64,000 nt of DNA, from NCBI GenBank assembly GCA_900469625.1, contig UBXV01000034.1, positions 1 to 64,000 of the forward strand, written 5' to 3'. The notes beneath the pieces are model-generated. The model made no database searches and had not been told where the DNA came from. It saw only the letters and a list, made by a program, of their open reading frames with translations. Positions 1-10,362 of this stretch are shown one piece after another; the stretch's first letter is position 1, and the number at the start of each line of letters is the position of its first letter. This DNA is from Hyphomicrobiales bacterium (lineage in GTDB: Bacteria; Pseudomonadota; Alphaproteobacteria; Rhizobiales; Rhizobiaceae). Made by a program: the position numbers and the translations under genes.

Positions 1-311
1 ATTCCGCGAGGAGTAGGGGGAGGCGCTGCCAACAAGGGCGGCGAACGCCGCATGTGATGCTCTCTGGAAAAAGTGCGTGGTGCAAACAGCGCATGCCGAT
101 TGCGCGCATCGGCGCGCAGCATGCGCAAATGTCCGTCGTCAGCAGGCGGCTCGGGCGATGCGCCCGATTGATGAACGCCATGGCGCAATGCCCGGCTGTT
201 CATCACGTTACAGAGGACGAAGACGTTCCCGTCCCGCGGATGATTTTTGATCGGTCCGCCGGATTTCGCCCATTGCCGCGTGTGAGTTACGTGACACCGC
301 GGCGGGCATAT
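1..311. other. Left edge, no gene seen
   Basis: I find no reading frame with a convincing start, ribosome site or family resemblance on either strand. The bases may be the 3' flank of a gene lying outside the window or plain intergenic DNA. Confidence 0.4.
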
Positions 312-617
312 CTAGATGCCGGATCCGTCGAGTTCCCGCTCATCGTCGCCTTGCCAGGGGGACGGCATGGCGGTGCGATTGAGATTGGCCGAGGGCATCG
401 GCATCCAGCACTTCAGTTCCGGCTCGGCATATTCGATGATGCGACCAGGCGAGGAATCGGATGCGCGCCAGCCTTCCGGGCCGAACCGATCGCCATGCGA
501 CCAATAGGCGAGGTCGACCTCTGCCGGTCCCTGTTCGGACGGACGGATCGTCACGAGGATCCGACTGCCGTTCTTCGGCGCGCTTGCCATGTGGCGCCAA
601 GGGTCCGGTTCCGCCAT
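312..617 (-). CDS. Small conserved-looking hypothetical protein
   Basis: A 101-residue acidic protein with no membrane segment or signal peptide. Its N-terminal part carries W-R-x-M-x-x-A-P-K-N-G-S-R-I-L, a motif I know from short uncharacterised proteobacterial proteins of the 'WRPMSTAPKDG' kind, followed by a tryptophan-rich middle (YWSHGD, GW) and a CWMPMP box. The start is the second of two adjacent ATGs because an AGGAGG lies 7 bases upstream of it; a longer frame to 707 has no ribosome site. It stands alone. I cannot assign a function. Confidence 0.6.
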   Translation of the reverse strand: MAEPDPWRHMASAPKNGSRILVTIRPSEQGPAEVDLAYWSHGDRFGPEGWRASDSSPGRIIEYAEPELKCWMPMPSANLNRTAMPSPWQGDDERELDGSGI

Positions 618-928
618 CATTCTTCCTCCTGTCTTGCTACCGGTCGCAAGTGTCGCCTCGCCGCCTCGAACGGTCAACTCCACTCTTTGCCCTTCCGGCC
701 ATTTCACGATTGGCCTGGGTGTCGCAGGCAGGAAACGGCATCGGCATGGTGCTGATCACTCATGATTACGCGCGCCGCTTCCTGGACTGGATGCATGCGT
801 TCCACCCGGTCAACCGGAGGATTGCAGGCGTCGTGGTAATCATCGCACCCGGCGGTGTCGCCGGGCGGGCTTTCGGCTGGCGGCGGGCCGGATGCCCTGG
901 CCCGCCGATCCGTCGTTTGGCGCCTGGA
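618..928. other. Intergenic stretch with a GC-rich hairpin
   Basis: No gene is visible. A perfect 7-bp stem (CCCGGCG / CGCCGGG, 4-base loop) lies at 848-865, about 65 bases past the sulfatase stop. It has no T-run on either side, so it could slow transcription or protect the mRNA end rather than being a classical terminator. Confidence 0.4.
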
Positions 929-2488
929 TCAGGCCGCCGTCTGTCTGCGAAGGCCGGAACGGACCGCAGCGCTATCATGCTCCGCAACGTCTCCGATCTC
1001 GGCCATCTTGCGATCGAGCTTGGCGAGCATGCCGGCGAAGATGTCGGAATAGGCCGGGTCATGGGCGCGATTGTGCAGTTCGAACGGGTCTTCCACACAG
1101 TCGAAAAGCTCCCATTCGGGTGGTTCGTCGCCGCGGTGCGCGCCGAGCTGGTCGAGCGGATCGTTGTACCAGTAGATCAGTTTGTAGCGGCCGTCGCGCA
1201 CGCCGTAATGGGCAAAGGCGTTGTGGAATTCGTCCTTGTGCATCCAGTAGCGGTGGTAGGCCACACGCTGCGGGTCGGTTTCGCCGGCCTGCTCCAGGAG
1301 CGCCCGCATGCTTTCGCCTTGCATGTAGCTCGGGATCGTCAGCCCGGCATAATCAAGGAATGTCGGGGCAAAGTCGACATTCGTGGCGATCGTGCTGGAT
1401 GTCGAACCCGCGGCAATGCCGGCCGGGTATCGCACCAGGAACGGCATCTGCAGCGATTCCTCGTACATGAACCGCTTGTCGAACCACCCGTGCTCGCCGA
1501 GGAAGAACCCCTGGTCGGAGGTGTAGATGACGATCGTGTCGTCCGTCAGCCCTTCGGCGTCGAGATAGTCGAGAAGCCGGCCGACATTCTCGTCCACGGC
1601 CGCGATCGTCTGCAGATACCGCATCATGTAGCGCTGGTACTTGAACAGGGCCAGTTGATCCGGGTCGGTGAATTCATAGGCTTCGCCCGTGTTCACGTCG
1701 ATCAGGCGCAACACCTCACCGTCGATCGCGTCGGGGACCTTGCGATGCGTCCAGCCGGGCAGGAGAAGGTCGCCGACCTCTTCGCCGCCTTCCGGCTGCA
1801 CCAGGCCTAAGTCCTTGTAGGTCATATCAGACTTGATGCGCATCTTCGCAGCCGCTGCTGCGGACGCGCGGTTGGCGTAGTCGTCGTCGAACGTGTCGGG
1901 AACCGGCAGCTGGCCGTCGGCATAGAGATGGCGGTGGCGCGGGTGCGGCTCGAAACTGCGATGCGGCGCCTTGTGATGGCACATGAGGAAGAACGGACGC
2001 GTGGCGTCGCGTGCGCCCAGGAAGTCGAGGCATTTGTCGGTGATGATATCCGTCGCGTAGCCTTGCTCCGCGCGTGGCCCGTCCCGGTCGATCATGACGG
2101 GATCGAAGTACTCGCCCTGGCCCGGCAACACGGACCATGCGTCGAAGCCGCTCGGTTCATGGGCCTTTCCTTCTCCCAGATGCCACTTGCCGAAAATGGC
2201 GGTCTGGTAGCCGGCCGCGCGCAGATGCTTGGCGACGTTTGGCAGTCGATTGTCGATATGGGTGTCGAGCGTCGTGACCAGGTTGACGTGGTTGTACGTG
2301 CCCGTGAGGATCGCCGCCCGACTGGGCGTGCAGATCGAGTTGGTCACGTAGCAATTGTCGAGGCGCATCCCGCCATCGGCGATCCGGTCAAGGTTTGGCG
2401 TGCTGTTCAGACCCGAACCATAGGCGGAAATCGCCCTGGCCGCATGGTCGTCCGACATGATGAACAGGATGTTGGGCTGCTTGGTCAT
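929..2488 (-). CDS. Type I sulfatase (arylsulfatase family)
   Basis: A 519-residue cytoplasmic sulfatase; no signal peptide is seen. Family hallmarks are present: the metal-binding Asp pair D13-D14 in the first strand (IMSDDH), and C53-T-P-S-R57, the cysteine-type signature whose Cys is converted to formylglycine, the catalytic nucleophile. A second conserved block (GKWHLG) and the C-terminal SDQGFFLGEHGWFDKR block are also intact. It hydrolyses a sulfate ester or related sulfated compound; the substrate cannot be read from sequence. It is the last gene of an operon with a ROK regulator and a sulfonate/nitrate-type ABC importer, suggesting that the importer brings in the sulfated substrate. 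A cytoplasmic enzyme of the Cys type needs a formylglycine maturase, not seen in the window. Confidence 0.9.
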   Translation of the reverse strand: MTKQPNILFIMSDDHAARAISAYGSGLNSTPNLDRIADGGMRLDNCYVTNSICTPSRAAILTGTYNHVNLVTTLDTHIDNRLPNVAKHLRAAGYQTAIFGKWHLGEGKAHEPSGFDAWSVLPGQGEYFDPVMIDRDGPRAEQGYATDIITDKCLDFLGARDATRPFFLMCHHKAPHRSFEPHPRHRHLYADGQLPVPDTFDDDYANRASAAAAAKMRIKSDMTYKDLGLVQPEGGEEVGDLLLPGWTHRKVPDAIDGEVLRLIDVNTGEAYEFTDPDQLALFKYQRYMMRYLQTIAAVDENVGRLLDYLDAEGLTDDTIVIYTSDQGFFLGEHGWFDKRFMYEESLQMPFLVRYPAGIAAGSTSSTIATNVDFAPTFLDYAGLTIPSYMQGESMRALLEQAGETDPQRVAYHRYWMHKDEFHNAFAHYGVRDGRYKLIYWYNDPLDQLGAHRGDEPPEWELFDCVEDPFELHNRAHDPAYSDIFAGMLAKLDRKMAEIGDVAEHDSAAVRSGLRRQTAA

Positions 2489-2509
2489 TGGAGGCTCACT
2501 GGATCGTGC

Positions 2510-2539
2510 GCCCGCCGGTCACTTTGTGACACGGCGGGC
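2510..2539. repeat. Intercistronic stem-loop between binding protein and sulfatase genes
   Basis: Outer arms GCCCGCCG and CGGCGGGC enclose a second TCAC/GTGA stem. No U-run follows on the transcribed strand. A hairpin at this place, just after a highly expressed binding-protein gene, commonly stabilises the upstream mRNA and lowers downstream expression; that role is inferred here. Confidence 0.55.
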
Positions 2540-2549
2540 CATGTTTTAC

Positions 2550-3536
2550 TCATTTGCCGGCGTAAAGATCCGCCAGGTAGTAGTCTTTCGGGTCGAGCGG
2601 GTTCTGCAGCTTGCCGAAGGCGACGAACTGTTCGTTCAGGCCTTTCAGCCAGTTGATGACCGTTCCATCCTTCGATGCGGCAACCAGCTCGGCCGATGTC
2701 AGGAACTGGCCGTTCTGGCTTTCCGTCACCAGCGGTTCCGCCGGCACGCCAAGGAACTTGGCGGTGATGGCGACCGATCGTGGCACGTCGGCGGCGCGAT
2801 AGTCGTTGGCATCCTTCATCACGGCGATGAACTTGCGCACCGTATCCGGATCCTGGTCGGCGAATTCGTTGCGTGCGACAAAGGCCGACGGGAAGGAGTT
2901 GGCGGGATAGAAGTCGGCGCTCTTTGCAACCTCGACGAGATCGGGGACCGTCTTCTTGATGATGCCGACAAGCGGGTACCAGATGCCGGCGGCGTCGATC
3001 TGCTTCGATGCAAAGGCCGAAACCACGGTCGGCGGATCCATCTTGATCACTTCGACATCGGCGATCGTCATGCCGGCCTTGGCCAGCGCCAGCCGCAACA
3101 GCATGTCGCCAGAGGTCCCCTCGGGAACGCCGATCTTCTTGCCCTTCAGGTCCGCCATCGAGCCGAAGCCGGCCTGCGCGATGACGCGGTCGGACAGGCC
3201 GAGTGCATTCATCGCAACGAGTTTTGCCTTGCCGGTGGCCGGCAGCCACAAGGCGCCGGGGCCGACATAGCCGAAATCGAGGCTGCCCGCACCGAGCGCC
3301 TGGATCTGGATCGGGCCGTTCGTGAAGACCTTGAGTTCCGGCTCGAGGCCATGTTTTGCCCAGAGATCCTGGTCATTGGCGATGGCGGTGAGGCTCGTTC
3401 CGAAATAGTCGGCGATGTAGCCGACCCGCACCGGAGTTGCCTGGGCGAAGGCGCTGCGCGTCGTCAGCCCGATCGCCGGGGCGGCGAGGGCGCTGGCTGC
3501 GGTTGCAGCCAGGAAATGGCGTCTGGTAATCCTCAT
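2550..3536 (-). CDS. ABC transporter substrate-binding protein, SsuA/TauA/NrtA type
   Basis: A 328-residue periplasmic binding protein. The N-terminus has T-R-R-H-F-L, a twin-arginine-like motif, followed by an Ala-rich hydrophobic stretch and an AFA-Q cleavage site near residue 32. The mature part (VRVGYIADYFGTSL, then GALDFGYVG-like and LKGKKIGVPEGT blocks) matches the sulfonate/taurine/nitrate binding family. I chose the ATG at 3536, which has GAGGAGG nine bases upstream; a more upstream ATG overlaps the ATPase stop. The ligand is unknown, but the downstream sulfatase points to a sulfated or sulfonated organic compound. Confidence 0.88.
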   Translation of the reverse strand: MRITRRHFLAATAASALAAPAIGLTTRSAFAQATPVRVGYIADYFGTSLTAIANDQDLWAKHGLEPELKVFTNGPIQIQALGAGSLDFGYVGPGALWLPATGKAKLVAMNALGLSDRVIAQAGFGSMADLKGKKIGVPEGTSGDMLLRLALAKAGMTIADVEVIKMDPPTVVSAFASKQIDAAGIWYPLVGIIKKTVPDLVEVAKSADFYPANSFPSAFVARNEFADQDPDTVRKFIAVMKDANDYRAADVPRSVAITAKFLGVPAEPLVTESQNGQFLTSAELVAASKDGTVINWLKGLNEQFVAFGKLQNPLDPKDYYLADLYAGK

Positions 3537-3553
3537 GTCGAAGTTCCTCCTCA

Positions 3554-4354
3554 TTATATATTTGATTCTATTTGCGGCTTCTGGTGGTAGACTGCGTGCC
3601 AGACCCGGTTGCGGACTTCGGCGAATTCCGGCGACAGACGCATCGCTTCGGTGCGCGGGTAAGGCAGGTCGACGGGGATGATCTCCTGCAGGCGGCCAGG
3701 GCGGGCGGCCATGACGATGACGCGATTGGCGAGATAGACGGCTTCGTCGACGTCATGGGTGATGAAGACCACCGTGCGCCGCTCCTGCGTCCATGTGTCG
3801 AGAAGCTGATCCTGCATGCCGACGCGGGTCAGGGCATCGAGTGCGCCGAAAGGCTCGTCCATCAGCAGAATGGTCGGATTGACCGCGTAGGCGCGCGCGA
3901 TGGCGCAGCGTTGCTTCATGCCGCCTGACAGCGTCTTGGGCAAAGCGTCGGCGAAATCGGCCAGCCCGACCAGGTTGATGAAATGGTCCGAGATACGTCG
4001 GCGTTCGGTCGCCGGCATGCCCTTGATGCGAAGCCCGAACTCGACGTTCTGGCGAACGGTCAGCCAGGGAAACAGCGCGTATTGCTGGAAGATGACGCCC
4101 CGTTCCGGTCCCGGGCCATGCACGTCCTTTCCGTCGACGAGCACCCGTCCGTCCGAGACCTCGGTGAGGCCGGCCGCGATGTTCATCGCCGTCGACTTGC
4201 CGCAACCGGACGGGCCGACCACGGTGACGAACTCGCCATCGGCAATGTCGAGCGACAGGCGATCCAGGGCGAGGAAGCTGCCGGCGCCGTCTCCGAAGCG
4301 CCGGCTGACGTTCTGGAAGGAAATTTTTGGCACGTCTGTCGTTGAAGAGGTCAT
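3554..4354 (-). CDS. ABC transporter ATPase, SsuB/TauB type
   Basis: A 266-residue nucleotide-binding subunit. Walker A is G47-P-S-G-C-G-K-S-T55, the signature is LSGGMKQR, Walker B is [12 protein letters not shown], and the switch His lies in FITHD. These fit the nitrate/sulfonate/taurine import class. The ATG at 4354 overlaps the permease stop by four bases (ATGA) and has AGGAG eight bases upstream, so the six residues upstream of it in the longer frame are probably not translated. It energises import through the neighbouring permease. Confidence 0.92.
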   Translation of the reverse strand: MTSSTTDVPKISFQNVSRRFGDGAGSFLALDRLSLDIADGEFVTVVGPSGCGKSTAMNIAAGLTEVSDGRVLVDGKDVHGPGPERGVIFQQYALFPWLTVRQNVEFGLRIKGMPATERRRISDHFINLVGLADFADALPKTLSGGMKQRCAIARAYAVNPTILLMDEPFGALDALTRVGMQDQLLDTWTQERRTVVFITHDVDEAVYLANRVIVMAARPGRLQEIIPVDLPYPRTEAMRLSPEFAEVRNRVWHAVYHQKPQIESNI

Positions 4355-5148
4355 CGCGCGCGCTCCTGCCATTGCGTCAACCGGCGCTCGGCCGCCTGAA
4401 CCAGCCGGTCCATGACAAGCCCGAGAATGCCGATGGTGATCAGGCTCACGAAGATTGTCGGCAGGTCGTAATAGAGCTGTGCCTGCTGCATCCGAAAGCC
4501 GAGGCCCGACTGCGCCGCGATCAATTCGGCGGCGACGACCGTCGCCCAGGCCGAGCCGAGGCCGATGCGCACGCCCACGAGAATGAAGGGGGTGGAGGCC
4601 GGGATGATCACCCGCGGGAATATGATGCGATCGGTGGCGCCCAGCACACGGGCTGCATTGATCAGCGTGCGGTCGACGCTGATCACACCCTGATAGGTGG
4701 CAACGACGCAGGACAGGAAGGAGGCGAGGAAGATCACGAAGACCTTCGGTGCCTCATCGATGCCCATGGTGACGATAGCCAGCGGGATCACGGCCAGTGG
4801 CGGGATCATCCGGAAGAACTGGACGTAGGGTTCGATCAGCGCGCGCGCCACCCGGTACCAGCCCATCAGAAAACCCACCGGTATGGCAAGGGCGACCCCC
4901 AGGAAAAAGCCGGTGAGGACGCGGCGCAGGCTGGAGACGATGTCGAGTGGCAACTGGCCGTTTGCAATCAGCTCGATGCCGCGTGTGAAAACTTCCACCG
5001 GCCCGGGTAGAACGACCATCTGGGCAGCGGTGATCGCCCACCACAGCCCGACACCGCAGGCAAAGGCCAGCAGGTTGAGGAGGATTGGCGACCAATCGAT
5101 GAATGCCTTGTTCCGTGCGCTTTGCGTCACACCTGCTGCCCCCGTCAT
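4351..5148 (-). CDS. ABC transporter permease, SsuC/TauC type
   Basis: A 265-residue inner-membrane protein with about six hydrophobic segments and the binding-protein-dependent permease loop (around residues 165-195, [23 protein letters not shown]) that docks with the ATPase. The start overlaps the stop of the ROK gene in ATGA, and its own stop overlaps the ATPase start in the same way, so the three cistrons are translationally coupled. Confidence 0.92.
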   Translation of the reverse strand: MTGAAGVTQSARNKAFIDWSPILLNLLAFACGVGLWWAITAAQMVVLPGPVEVFTRGIELIANGQLPLDIVSSLRRVLTGFFLGVALAIPVGFLMGWYRVARALIEPYVQFFRMIPPLAVIPLAIVTMGIDEAPKVFVIFLASFLSCVVATYQGVISVDRTLINAARVLGATDRIIFPRVIIPASTPFILVGVRIGLGSAWATVVAAELIAAQSGLGFRMQQAQLYYDLPTIFVSLITIGILGLVMDRLVQAAERRLTQWQERAR

Positions 5149-6260
5149 GGCCGGATCCCCGAATAGAAGAAGTGATCGAGCGCCACGGCCGCCCCGCCGA
5201 TCGCCCCCGAGAGCGCGCCGAAGTGCGTGCGCTCGATGCGCAGGACATCGCGCATGTGCGGCATGACCCGTGGCGGCAGGTTCTTGAGCAAGTGGCTGAA
5301 CAGACCGTCCGGCGCTTCGCCGAGGTGGCCGCCGAGAATGATCAGGTCGGGCGTGAGCAGATTGACGGCGATGGCGAGCGAATCCGTCAGCCGGTTCACT
5401 GTCGGTCCCCAGGCATCCGTCGATTCGAGGCGTTGCATCAGATCGTTCGGCGCACTTCCCTCAAGACCGACGGCGCGCATCAGCACGCTTTCGTTGACAT
5501 AACTTTCCAGGCACCCGTGGTTGCCGCAGCTGCAGAGCGGGCCGTGGTGCGAGATCTGGATGTGGCCCAGTTCGACGGCGCCGTGGCCGCCCGGCCGGAA
5601 CGGCAGGCCGTCGACGACGAGCCCGGCGCCGAGGCCGGTGCGCAGATAGACGTAAAGCACCGCCGGAACCCGTCGCCCGATGCCATAGCGCACCTCGGCA
5701 AGCGCCATGGCGCTGACATTGTGCTCGAGGACGACGGGCAGCCCCGTCTTCGCTTCGAACGCTTCCGCCAGGGGCAGATTGCGCCAGCCGGTGTTGATCG
5801 ACGTCAGGATGGAGCGCTGGTCGGCGTTGACAGGTCCGGGAACGCCGACGCCGACCCCGAGCAGGCGAGGATGTCCCGCCTCGTCCAGCAAACTGGCAAG
5901 CGCCTCGGCGGCGCGTGCGACGACCTCGTCGGGCGGCGTGTCGCGGACGGAGTAATCGAAGGAGGCGGTGGCCCTGGCGTTTGCGGTCAGATCCGTGATC
6001 GCGATCTGAACCAGCCCGGCGCCAAGGTGAATTCCAGCGACATGAAAGGCATCGGGGATCAGCTTGATCGCCTGGCCGGGGCGCCCGATGCCCGACGTCT
6101 CGGCAATTTCCGATTCCAGCACGGCGCCGTCCTGCAACAGCGCGGCCGTCACGTGTGTCAGGGTGGTGGCCGACAGCTTGCTACGCCGCGCCAGTGACGC
6201 GCGAGACTGCGGCCCCTCATCCCGCAGGATGCACAATATGTCCCCACGATGGTTGCCCAC
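5145..6260 (-). CDS. ROK-family transcriptional regulator
   Basis: 371 residues. Residues 1-60 form a winged helix-turn-helix ([24 protein letters not shown]). The rest is the ROK sugar-kinase-like fold, with the zinc-binding [10 protein letters not shown] box and the GVGVPGPV segment. It starts with GTG, preceded by GGGAGGAGC. As first gene of the ROK-permease-ATPase-binding protein-sulfatase operon it most likely senses the imported compound or a derivative and represses the operon. A 25-bp palindrome directly upstream (6276-6300) is the obvious operator. A kinase role is less likely because of the DNA-binding domain. Confidence 0.9.
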   Translation of the reverse strand: MGNHRGDILCILRDEGPQSRASLARRSKLSATTLTHVTAALLQDGAVLESEIAETSGIGRPGQAIKLIPDAFHVAGIHLGAGLVQIAITDLTANARATASFDYSVRDTPPDEVVARAAEALASLLDEAGHPRLLGVGVGVPGPVNADQRSILTSINTGWRNLPLAEAFEAKTGLPVVLEHNVSAMALAEVRYGIGRRVPAVLYVYLRTGLGAGLVVDGLPFRPGGHGAVELGHIQISHHGPLCSCGNHGCLESYVNESVLMRAVGLEGSAPNDLMQRLESTDAWGPTVNRLTDSLAIAVNLLTPDLIILGGHLGEAPDGLFSHLLKNLPPRVMPHMRDVLRIERTHFGALSGAIGGAAVALDHFFYSGIRP

Positions 6261-6275
6261 CCAGTGCTCCTCCCT

Positions 6276-6300
6276 TTATTTTCTAAAGCGTAGAAAGTAA
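6276..6300. promoter_or_regulatory. 25-bp palindrome, candidate ROK operator
   Basis: Ten-base arms beginning TTA and ending TTTCTA are mirrored as TAGAAA ... TAA across a five-base centre (AAGCG), with one mismatched pair. It sits 16 bases before the GTG of the ROK gene, between the ribosome site and the presumed promoter. TTT-TA / TA-AAA spacing resembles NagC/XylR-type ROK operators, so autorepression is inferred. Confidence 0.65.
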
Positions 6301-6935
6301 TTACCGTGCTTGTCAAGCACGCAAGCTGCGCAAGCAGACCCGGCAAGGGTTTTATATGCCGAGCGAATACGGCTGCGCGTGCATATCTGTCTGCGGAAGA
6401 GGCATTCTCGCATGCACGTGGCCGCTCTGCCGTCGGAGGGCGGTCGGGTCATGTCCGCTTTCCAGGGCCAACTCCAACGATGGTGCGCCCATGACGGGCG
6501 CCCCTGTCGTCGACGCCATGAGGTCGAAAGTGGCCTCACCAGTGGCAAGTATTGCCGGGCGCCCACGTGCTGGCGGGCGCTGGCGACAATCGAAAGGTTT
6601 GCATCGTCTTCGCCATCCCTGCATAGCAACAAGGGCCATCGTCCGGCCGGAAGCGATGACCGCTGTGGCTACAGATGCGAACCCAGTCAGCTTCCGCTAT
6701 AGGTCGGGGTCACACCGGTTGGCGCCAACGGGACGGCAGGCGCTTTGCCCGTCGCGACGAAAGAGGCTTCACCATGTCTCGAAATGCCGTGGCGCGGCCT
6801 TGAATTTTGTCCAAAATCGGACATCTAACGTGACGTCTCGCTGGTGCCGGCCCATTGGGCCCAAGCATTGGCTCTATGCTTCGGTGCAAACTCCAAACTG
6901 CCTGCAGACCCGGTCGCGGCGCTATGAAATGAACC
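6301..6935. other. Gene-free stretch
   Basis: About 600 bases between the divergent ROK operon and the kinase gene. Open frames exist on both strands but their products are Arg/Ser/Pro-rich in the way of out-of-frame GC-rich DNA and none has a ribosome site. Apart from the palindrome at its left end I see nothing in it. Confidence 0.5.
6306..6320. promoter_or_regulatory. Perfect 15-base palindrome containing a TTGACA box
   Basis: GTGCTTG-T-CAAGCAC is a perfect 7+1+7 inverted repeat. Read on the minus strand it contains TTGACA, a plausible -35 hexamer for the ROK operon, though no strong -10 stands at 16-18 bases. It may be part of the promoter or a second regulator site. Confidence 0.4.
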
Positions 6936-9900
6936 ATGGACACCACGCACACGCCGCCGCTCGTTTTCGTCAACTCCGACAATGTGATCTCCGGATGGAG
7001 CGATGGCGCCCAGCGCCTGCTCGGCTGGTCCGGGGACGAGGTGGTCGGCCGGCCGCTATCGACGATTTTTGACGAACGCGGGTTCTTCATCGGTTCGACT
7101 GGCCCGCAGGATCTCGATGCAGAGGCAGTCCCGTCTCCGGACGGAGGTTCGGTGCTGGCGCTGAGGGGCAACAGCCGGCAATTGCTCGAGGAACAGCTGG
7201 AACTGACCTTTGCCAATGCGGACGTCATCGGCGCCTGGGACTGGGACATCGCGGCCGACCGCGTTGTTGCCGATGCGCGATTTGCAAAGGTATTCGGGAT
7301 CGACCCAGACAGCGCCCGGCAGGGGCTGCCGCTTGCCGACTTCGCCGCCGGCGTCCACCCGGACGATCGCGCCCGCGTGACGGCGGAAATCAAGGATGCG
7401 ATCGACGCCGGTTCAGCGTTCAACAGCGAGTACCGAATCCTGCGCTCGGATGGATCCTTGTCGCACGTGCTGGCGCGGGGCCGCCTTGTGCAGGGCAAGG
7501 GGCATCGGCCGCCCCGCTTTCCCGGCGTGCTGTTCGACATCACCGCCAGGAGGCTGGCGGAAAGCGATGCGGTGACCAATCGCCTGCGCTATCGATCGCT
7601 GTTCGAAACCCTTCCCGACGGGTTTTGCGTCATCAAGATGATCTGGGATGCGGAGGGGGCACCTGTCGACTACGAGTTCCTCGAGGTCAATTCCGCCTTC
7701 GAAAAGCACACCGGCATCGCCGACGCCGTCGGCAAGCGCATGCGTCGCGACGTGGCTGCCGGGCATGAACAGCACTGGTTCGACATCTATGGCCAGGTCG
7801 CAAGGACAGGCAAGCCCATCAGCTTCGAAAATCCGGCCGAGGCGCTGCAGGACCGCTGGTATCAGGTGCAGGCGTTTCCGATCGACGACGCGCGATCGGA
7901 TCACGTCGCCGTCCTGTTCAGCGACATTTCCGACCGCCGACGAACCGAGCTGGCGCTGAAGGCAAGCGAGGCCGAATTCAGGACACTCTCGCAGTCGATG
8001 CTCAATCACGTCTGGACCGCAAAACCGGACGGTGAACTCGACTGGTTCAACGACCGCGTGCTGGCGTTCAGCGGCAGGAGTACGCAGGAGCTCGCGGGTA
8101 GCGGTTGGGCTTCGATCGTCCACCCCGACGATCTCGAAACGGCGGCAGCAAGCTGGTCGGCGGCTCTGGCGGCAAAGAAGGTCTACCAGACCGAGTTTCG
8201 CATTCGCAGGGCCGACGGCCGCTATCGCTGGCACCTGGTGCGGGCCGTTCCCGTGCGTGGCGACGGCGGCGAGATGCGCCGCTGGGTCGGCACCAACACC
8301 GATATCGATCACGCCAAGAAGAACGAGGCGGCGCTGGCCGACCTCAACGCGACGCTGGAGGAGCGGATCGCCGAGCGCAGCGAAGAGCTTCTCCAGTCGC
8401 AAAAGGCACTGCAGCAATCGCAGAAGATGGAAACCATCGGCAAGCTGACGGGCGGCGTGGCGCACGACTTCAACAACCTGCTCCAGGTCGTGGCCGGAAA
8501 TCTGCAGCTTCTTTCGCGGGACGTGGCAGGCAACGAGCGCGCGGCGAGCCGGGTGGACAACGCTCTGGCCGGTGTCGCCCGCGGGGCAAAGCTTGCAAGC
8601 CAGCTCCTCGCGTTCGGCAGGCGGCAGGCGCTGGAGCCAAAGGTCATCAATGTCGGTCGCTTCGTCAAGGGCATGGACGATCTCCTGCGCCGCTCGATCG
8701 GCGAGGGCGTCGACATCGAGGTGATCGTTGCCGGCGGTCTCTGGAACACGCTTGCCGATCCGACCCAGGTGGAAAACGCGCTGCTCAACCTGGCAATCAA
8801 TGCGCGCGACGCCATGGATGGCGCCGGCAAGCTGACGATCGAGGTCGGCAACGCGTTCCTCGACGATCACTACGCGACGATGCATGCCGATGTCAGCGCC
8901 GGCCAATACGTCATTCTGGCGGTATCGGACACCGGCTCCGGGATGTCGGACGATATTCTGGAGCAGGTCTTCGAGCCGTTTTTCTCCACCAAGCCGGAAG
9001 GCAAGGGCACCGGCCTCGGGCTCTCCATGGTTTATGGCTTTGCCAAGCAGTCCAACGGGCATGTGAAGATCTACAGCGAAGAGGGACACGGAACGACCGT
9101 CAAGCTGTATCTGCCGCGAGAGATCGCGGAGGAGGCGCGCGAAACGGCGGTCCATGTCGCCGGTCCAGCCGTCGGTGGAACCGAAACCATTCTCGTCGTG
9201 GAGGACGACGACGAAGTCCGCACCACCGTGGTCGAGACGCTTGCCGATCTCGGCTACCGGGTGCTGACCGCGCGAGACGCTCAGAGCGGCTTGGCCGTGG
9301 TGGAAAGCGGCGCCGCCATCGACGTGCTCTTTACCGACGTGGTGATGCCGGGGACACTGAAAAGCCCTGACATGGCAAAGCTCGCCAAGGCGCGCCTGCC
9401 CGATCTCGTGGTGCTGTTCACCTCAGGCTATACCGAGAATTCGATCGTGCATGGCGGCAAGCTCGATCACGGTGTCGAGCTCCTGTCGAAGCCCTATACG
9501 CGCGAAGCGCTCGATCGTCGCATCCGCCATCTGCTGGCCAACCGTCGGCAGGTCGCGCAACGCGGCCAAGGTGGCCAGGGCGGCGCTGTCGTCGCTGCCG
9601 CCGAACGCATGCCGCTGACGCTGCTCCTCGTTGAAGACGATTTCCTCATTCGCATGAACACCGCCGACATTTTGCGCGAGCATGGTCATGAGGTGATCGA
9701 GGCGGGTACGGCGGCACAGGCGATTTCGGCAGCGCAGGCCGGGCGCATCGACCTGATCCTGACCGATCTCGGCTTGCCGGATATGCAGGGTGGCGATCTG
9801 GCTGTTGCCGTTCGCGCCATCCGGCCCGAAGTCGGCGTTGTCTTTGCCACCGGCGAGACGTCGATGCCGCCGGGGGCATGTCCGGGCGCGGTGCTCCTGG

Positions 9901-9980
9901 TCAAGCCATACACCGAACGCAGCCTGCAACAGGCCATCGAGAAGGCGAGCGTACAGAAGCCGGGTCACAGACCGTCCTGA
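6936..9980 (+). CDS. Hybrid sensor histidine kinase with multiple PAS domains and two receiver domains
   Basis: 1014 residues, no membrane segments, so a cytosolic sensor. Order: short PAS near 1-70, PAS (about 85-205, beginning WDWDI), PAS (about 210-340), PAS (about 345-455), a coiled coil rich in Glu/Gln, HisKA with phospho-acceptor H510 ([11 protein letters not shown]), ATPase domain with N-box near 614 and the [13 protein letters not shown] segment near 684, receiver 1 (about 747-865, phospho-Asp D801) and receiver 2 (about 892-1005, D944). No histidine phosphotransfer domain and no DNA-binding output are present, and no response regulator gene is next to it, so its partner lies elsewhere. 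The upstream Shine-Dalgarno is weak. The stimulus is unknown; PAS sensing of redox, light or a ligand is possible. Confidence 0.9.
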   Translation: MDTTHTPPLVFVNSDNVISGWSDGAQRLLGWSGDEVVGRPLSTIFDERGFFIGSTGPQDLDAEAVPSPDGGSVLALRGNSRQLLEEQLELTFANADVIGAWDWDIAADRVVADARFAKVFGIDPDSARQGLPLADFAAGVHPDDRARVTAEIKDAIDAGSAFNSEYRILRSDGSLSHVLARGRLVQGKGHRPPRFPGVLFDITARRLAESDAVTNRLRYRSLFETLPDGFCVIKMIWDAEGAPVDYEFLEVNSAFEKHTGIADAVGKRMRRDVAAGHEQHWFDIYGQVARTGKPISFENPAEALQDRWYQVQAFPIDDARSDHVAVLFSDISDRRRTELALKASEAEFRTLSQSMLNHVWTAKPDGELDWFNDRVLAFSGRSTQELAGSGWASIVHPDDLETAAASWSAALAAKKVYQTEFRIRRADGRYRWHLVRAVPVRGDGGEMRRWVGTNTDIDHAKKNEAALADLNATLEERIAERSEELLQSQKALQQSQKMETIGKLTGGVAHDFNNLLQVVAGNLQLLSRDVAGNERAASRVDNALAGVARGAKLASQLLAFGRRQALEPKVINVGRFVKGMDDLLRRSIGEGVDIEVIVAGGLWNTLADPTQVENALLNLAINARDAMDGAGKLTIEVGNAFLDDHYATMHADVSAGQYVILAVSDTGSGMSDDILEQVFEPFFSTKPEGKGTGLGLSMVYGFAKQSNGHVKIYSEEGHGTTVKLYLPREIAEEARETAVHVAGPAVGGTETILVVEDDDEVRTTVVETLADLGYRVLTARDAQSGLAVVESGAAIDVLFTDVVMPGTLKSPDMAKLAKARLPDLVVLFTSGYTENSIVHGGKLDHGVELLSKPYTREALDRRIRHLLANRRQVAQRGQGGQGGAVVAAAERMPLTLLLVEDDFLIRMNTADILREHGHEVIEAGTAAQAISAAQAGRIDLILTDLGLPDMQGGDLAVAVRAIRPEVGVVFATGETSMPPGACPGAVLLVKPYTERSLQQAIEKASVQKPGHRPS

Positions 9981-10157
9981 TCCTGTCGCTGGACGCAGTA
10001 CCGTAGGGAACAAGGATCCATGCACGGCTTGCAGGGGTGGGCTGAGGTCTTGGCGCTACTGCCTGCGGGGGTCTTGGCCTATATTCCTCTCATCGAAGCG
10101 AACGAAGCGCCAAGGACTGGCAGCTGAGCTTCGAAAGCCCAAGGAAAGGGGATCATC

Positions 10158-10304
10158 ATGAACGTAGCACGCTCTTTCAACAACTGGCGCAAGTACCGGC
10201 AGACGGTCTCCGAACTCGGCCGCATGTCTTCGCGCGAACTGCGCGACCTCGGCATCGAGCGCGCCGACATCCCGGCGATCGCCCGGGGCGCTTTCGGTCG
10301 CTAA
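10158..10304 (+). CDS. DUF1127 small basic protein
   Basis: 48 residues, Arg-rich, with the family core W-R-x-Y-R-x-T-x-x-E-L-x-x-M-S-S-R-E-L-R-D-L-G-I. AAAGGGGAT precedes the ATG and a strong terminator follows 26 bases after the stop, so it forms a monocistronic unit. Related small DUF1127 proteins in Agrobacterium and Rhodobacter affect RNA turnover and phosphate or carbon responses and bind RNA; a similar role here is inference. Confidence 0.85.
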   Translation: MNVARSFNNWRKYRQTVSELGRMSSRELRDLGIERADIPAIARGAFGR

Positions 10305-10330
10305 CCACGGCTGAGACGACTAAGTTTCAT

Positions 10331-10362
10331 AAAACGCCCGCTCGGAAACGAGCGGGCGTTTT
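10331..10362 (+). terminator. Rho-independent terminator after DUF1127
   Basis: Perfect inverted repeat AAAACGCCCGCTCG ... CGAGCGGGCGTTTT with a GAAA tetraloop, 26 bases past the stop codon. The flanking A and T runs make it work on either strand. Confidence 0.9.

Noticed and set aside
54-755. Long plus-strand frames at the left edge, some running into the sulfatase region
   Set aside because: They oppose the supported minus-strand genes, are Arg/Pro/His-rich and have no ribosome site.
6356-7072. Plus-strand frame of over 230 codons before the hybrid kinase gene
   Set aside because: No ribosome site, no family resemblance, and its end overlaps the kinase gene; composition is that of out-of-frame GC-rich DNA.
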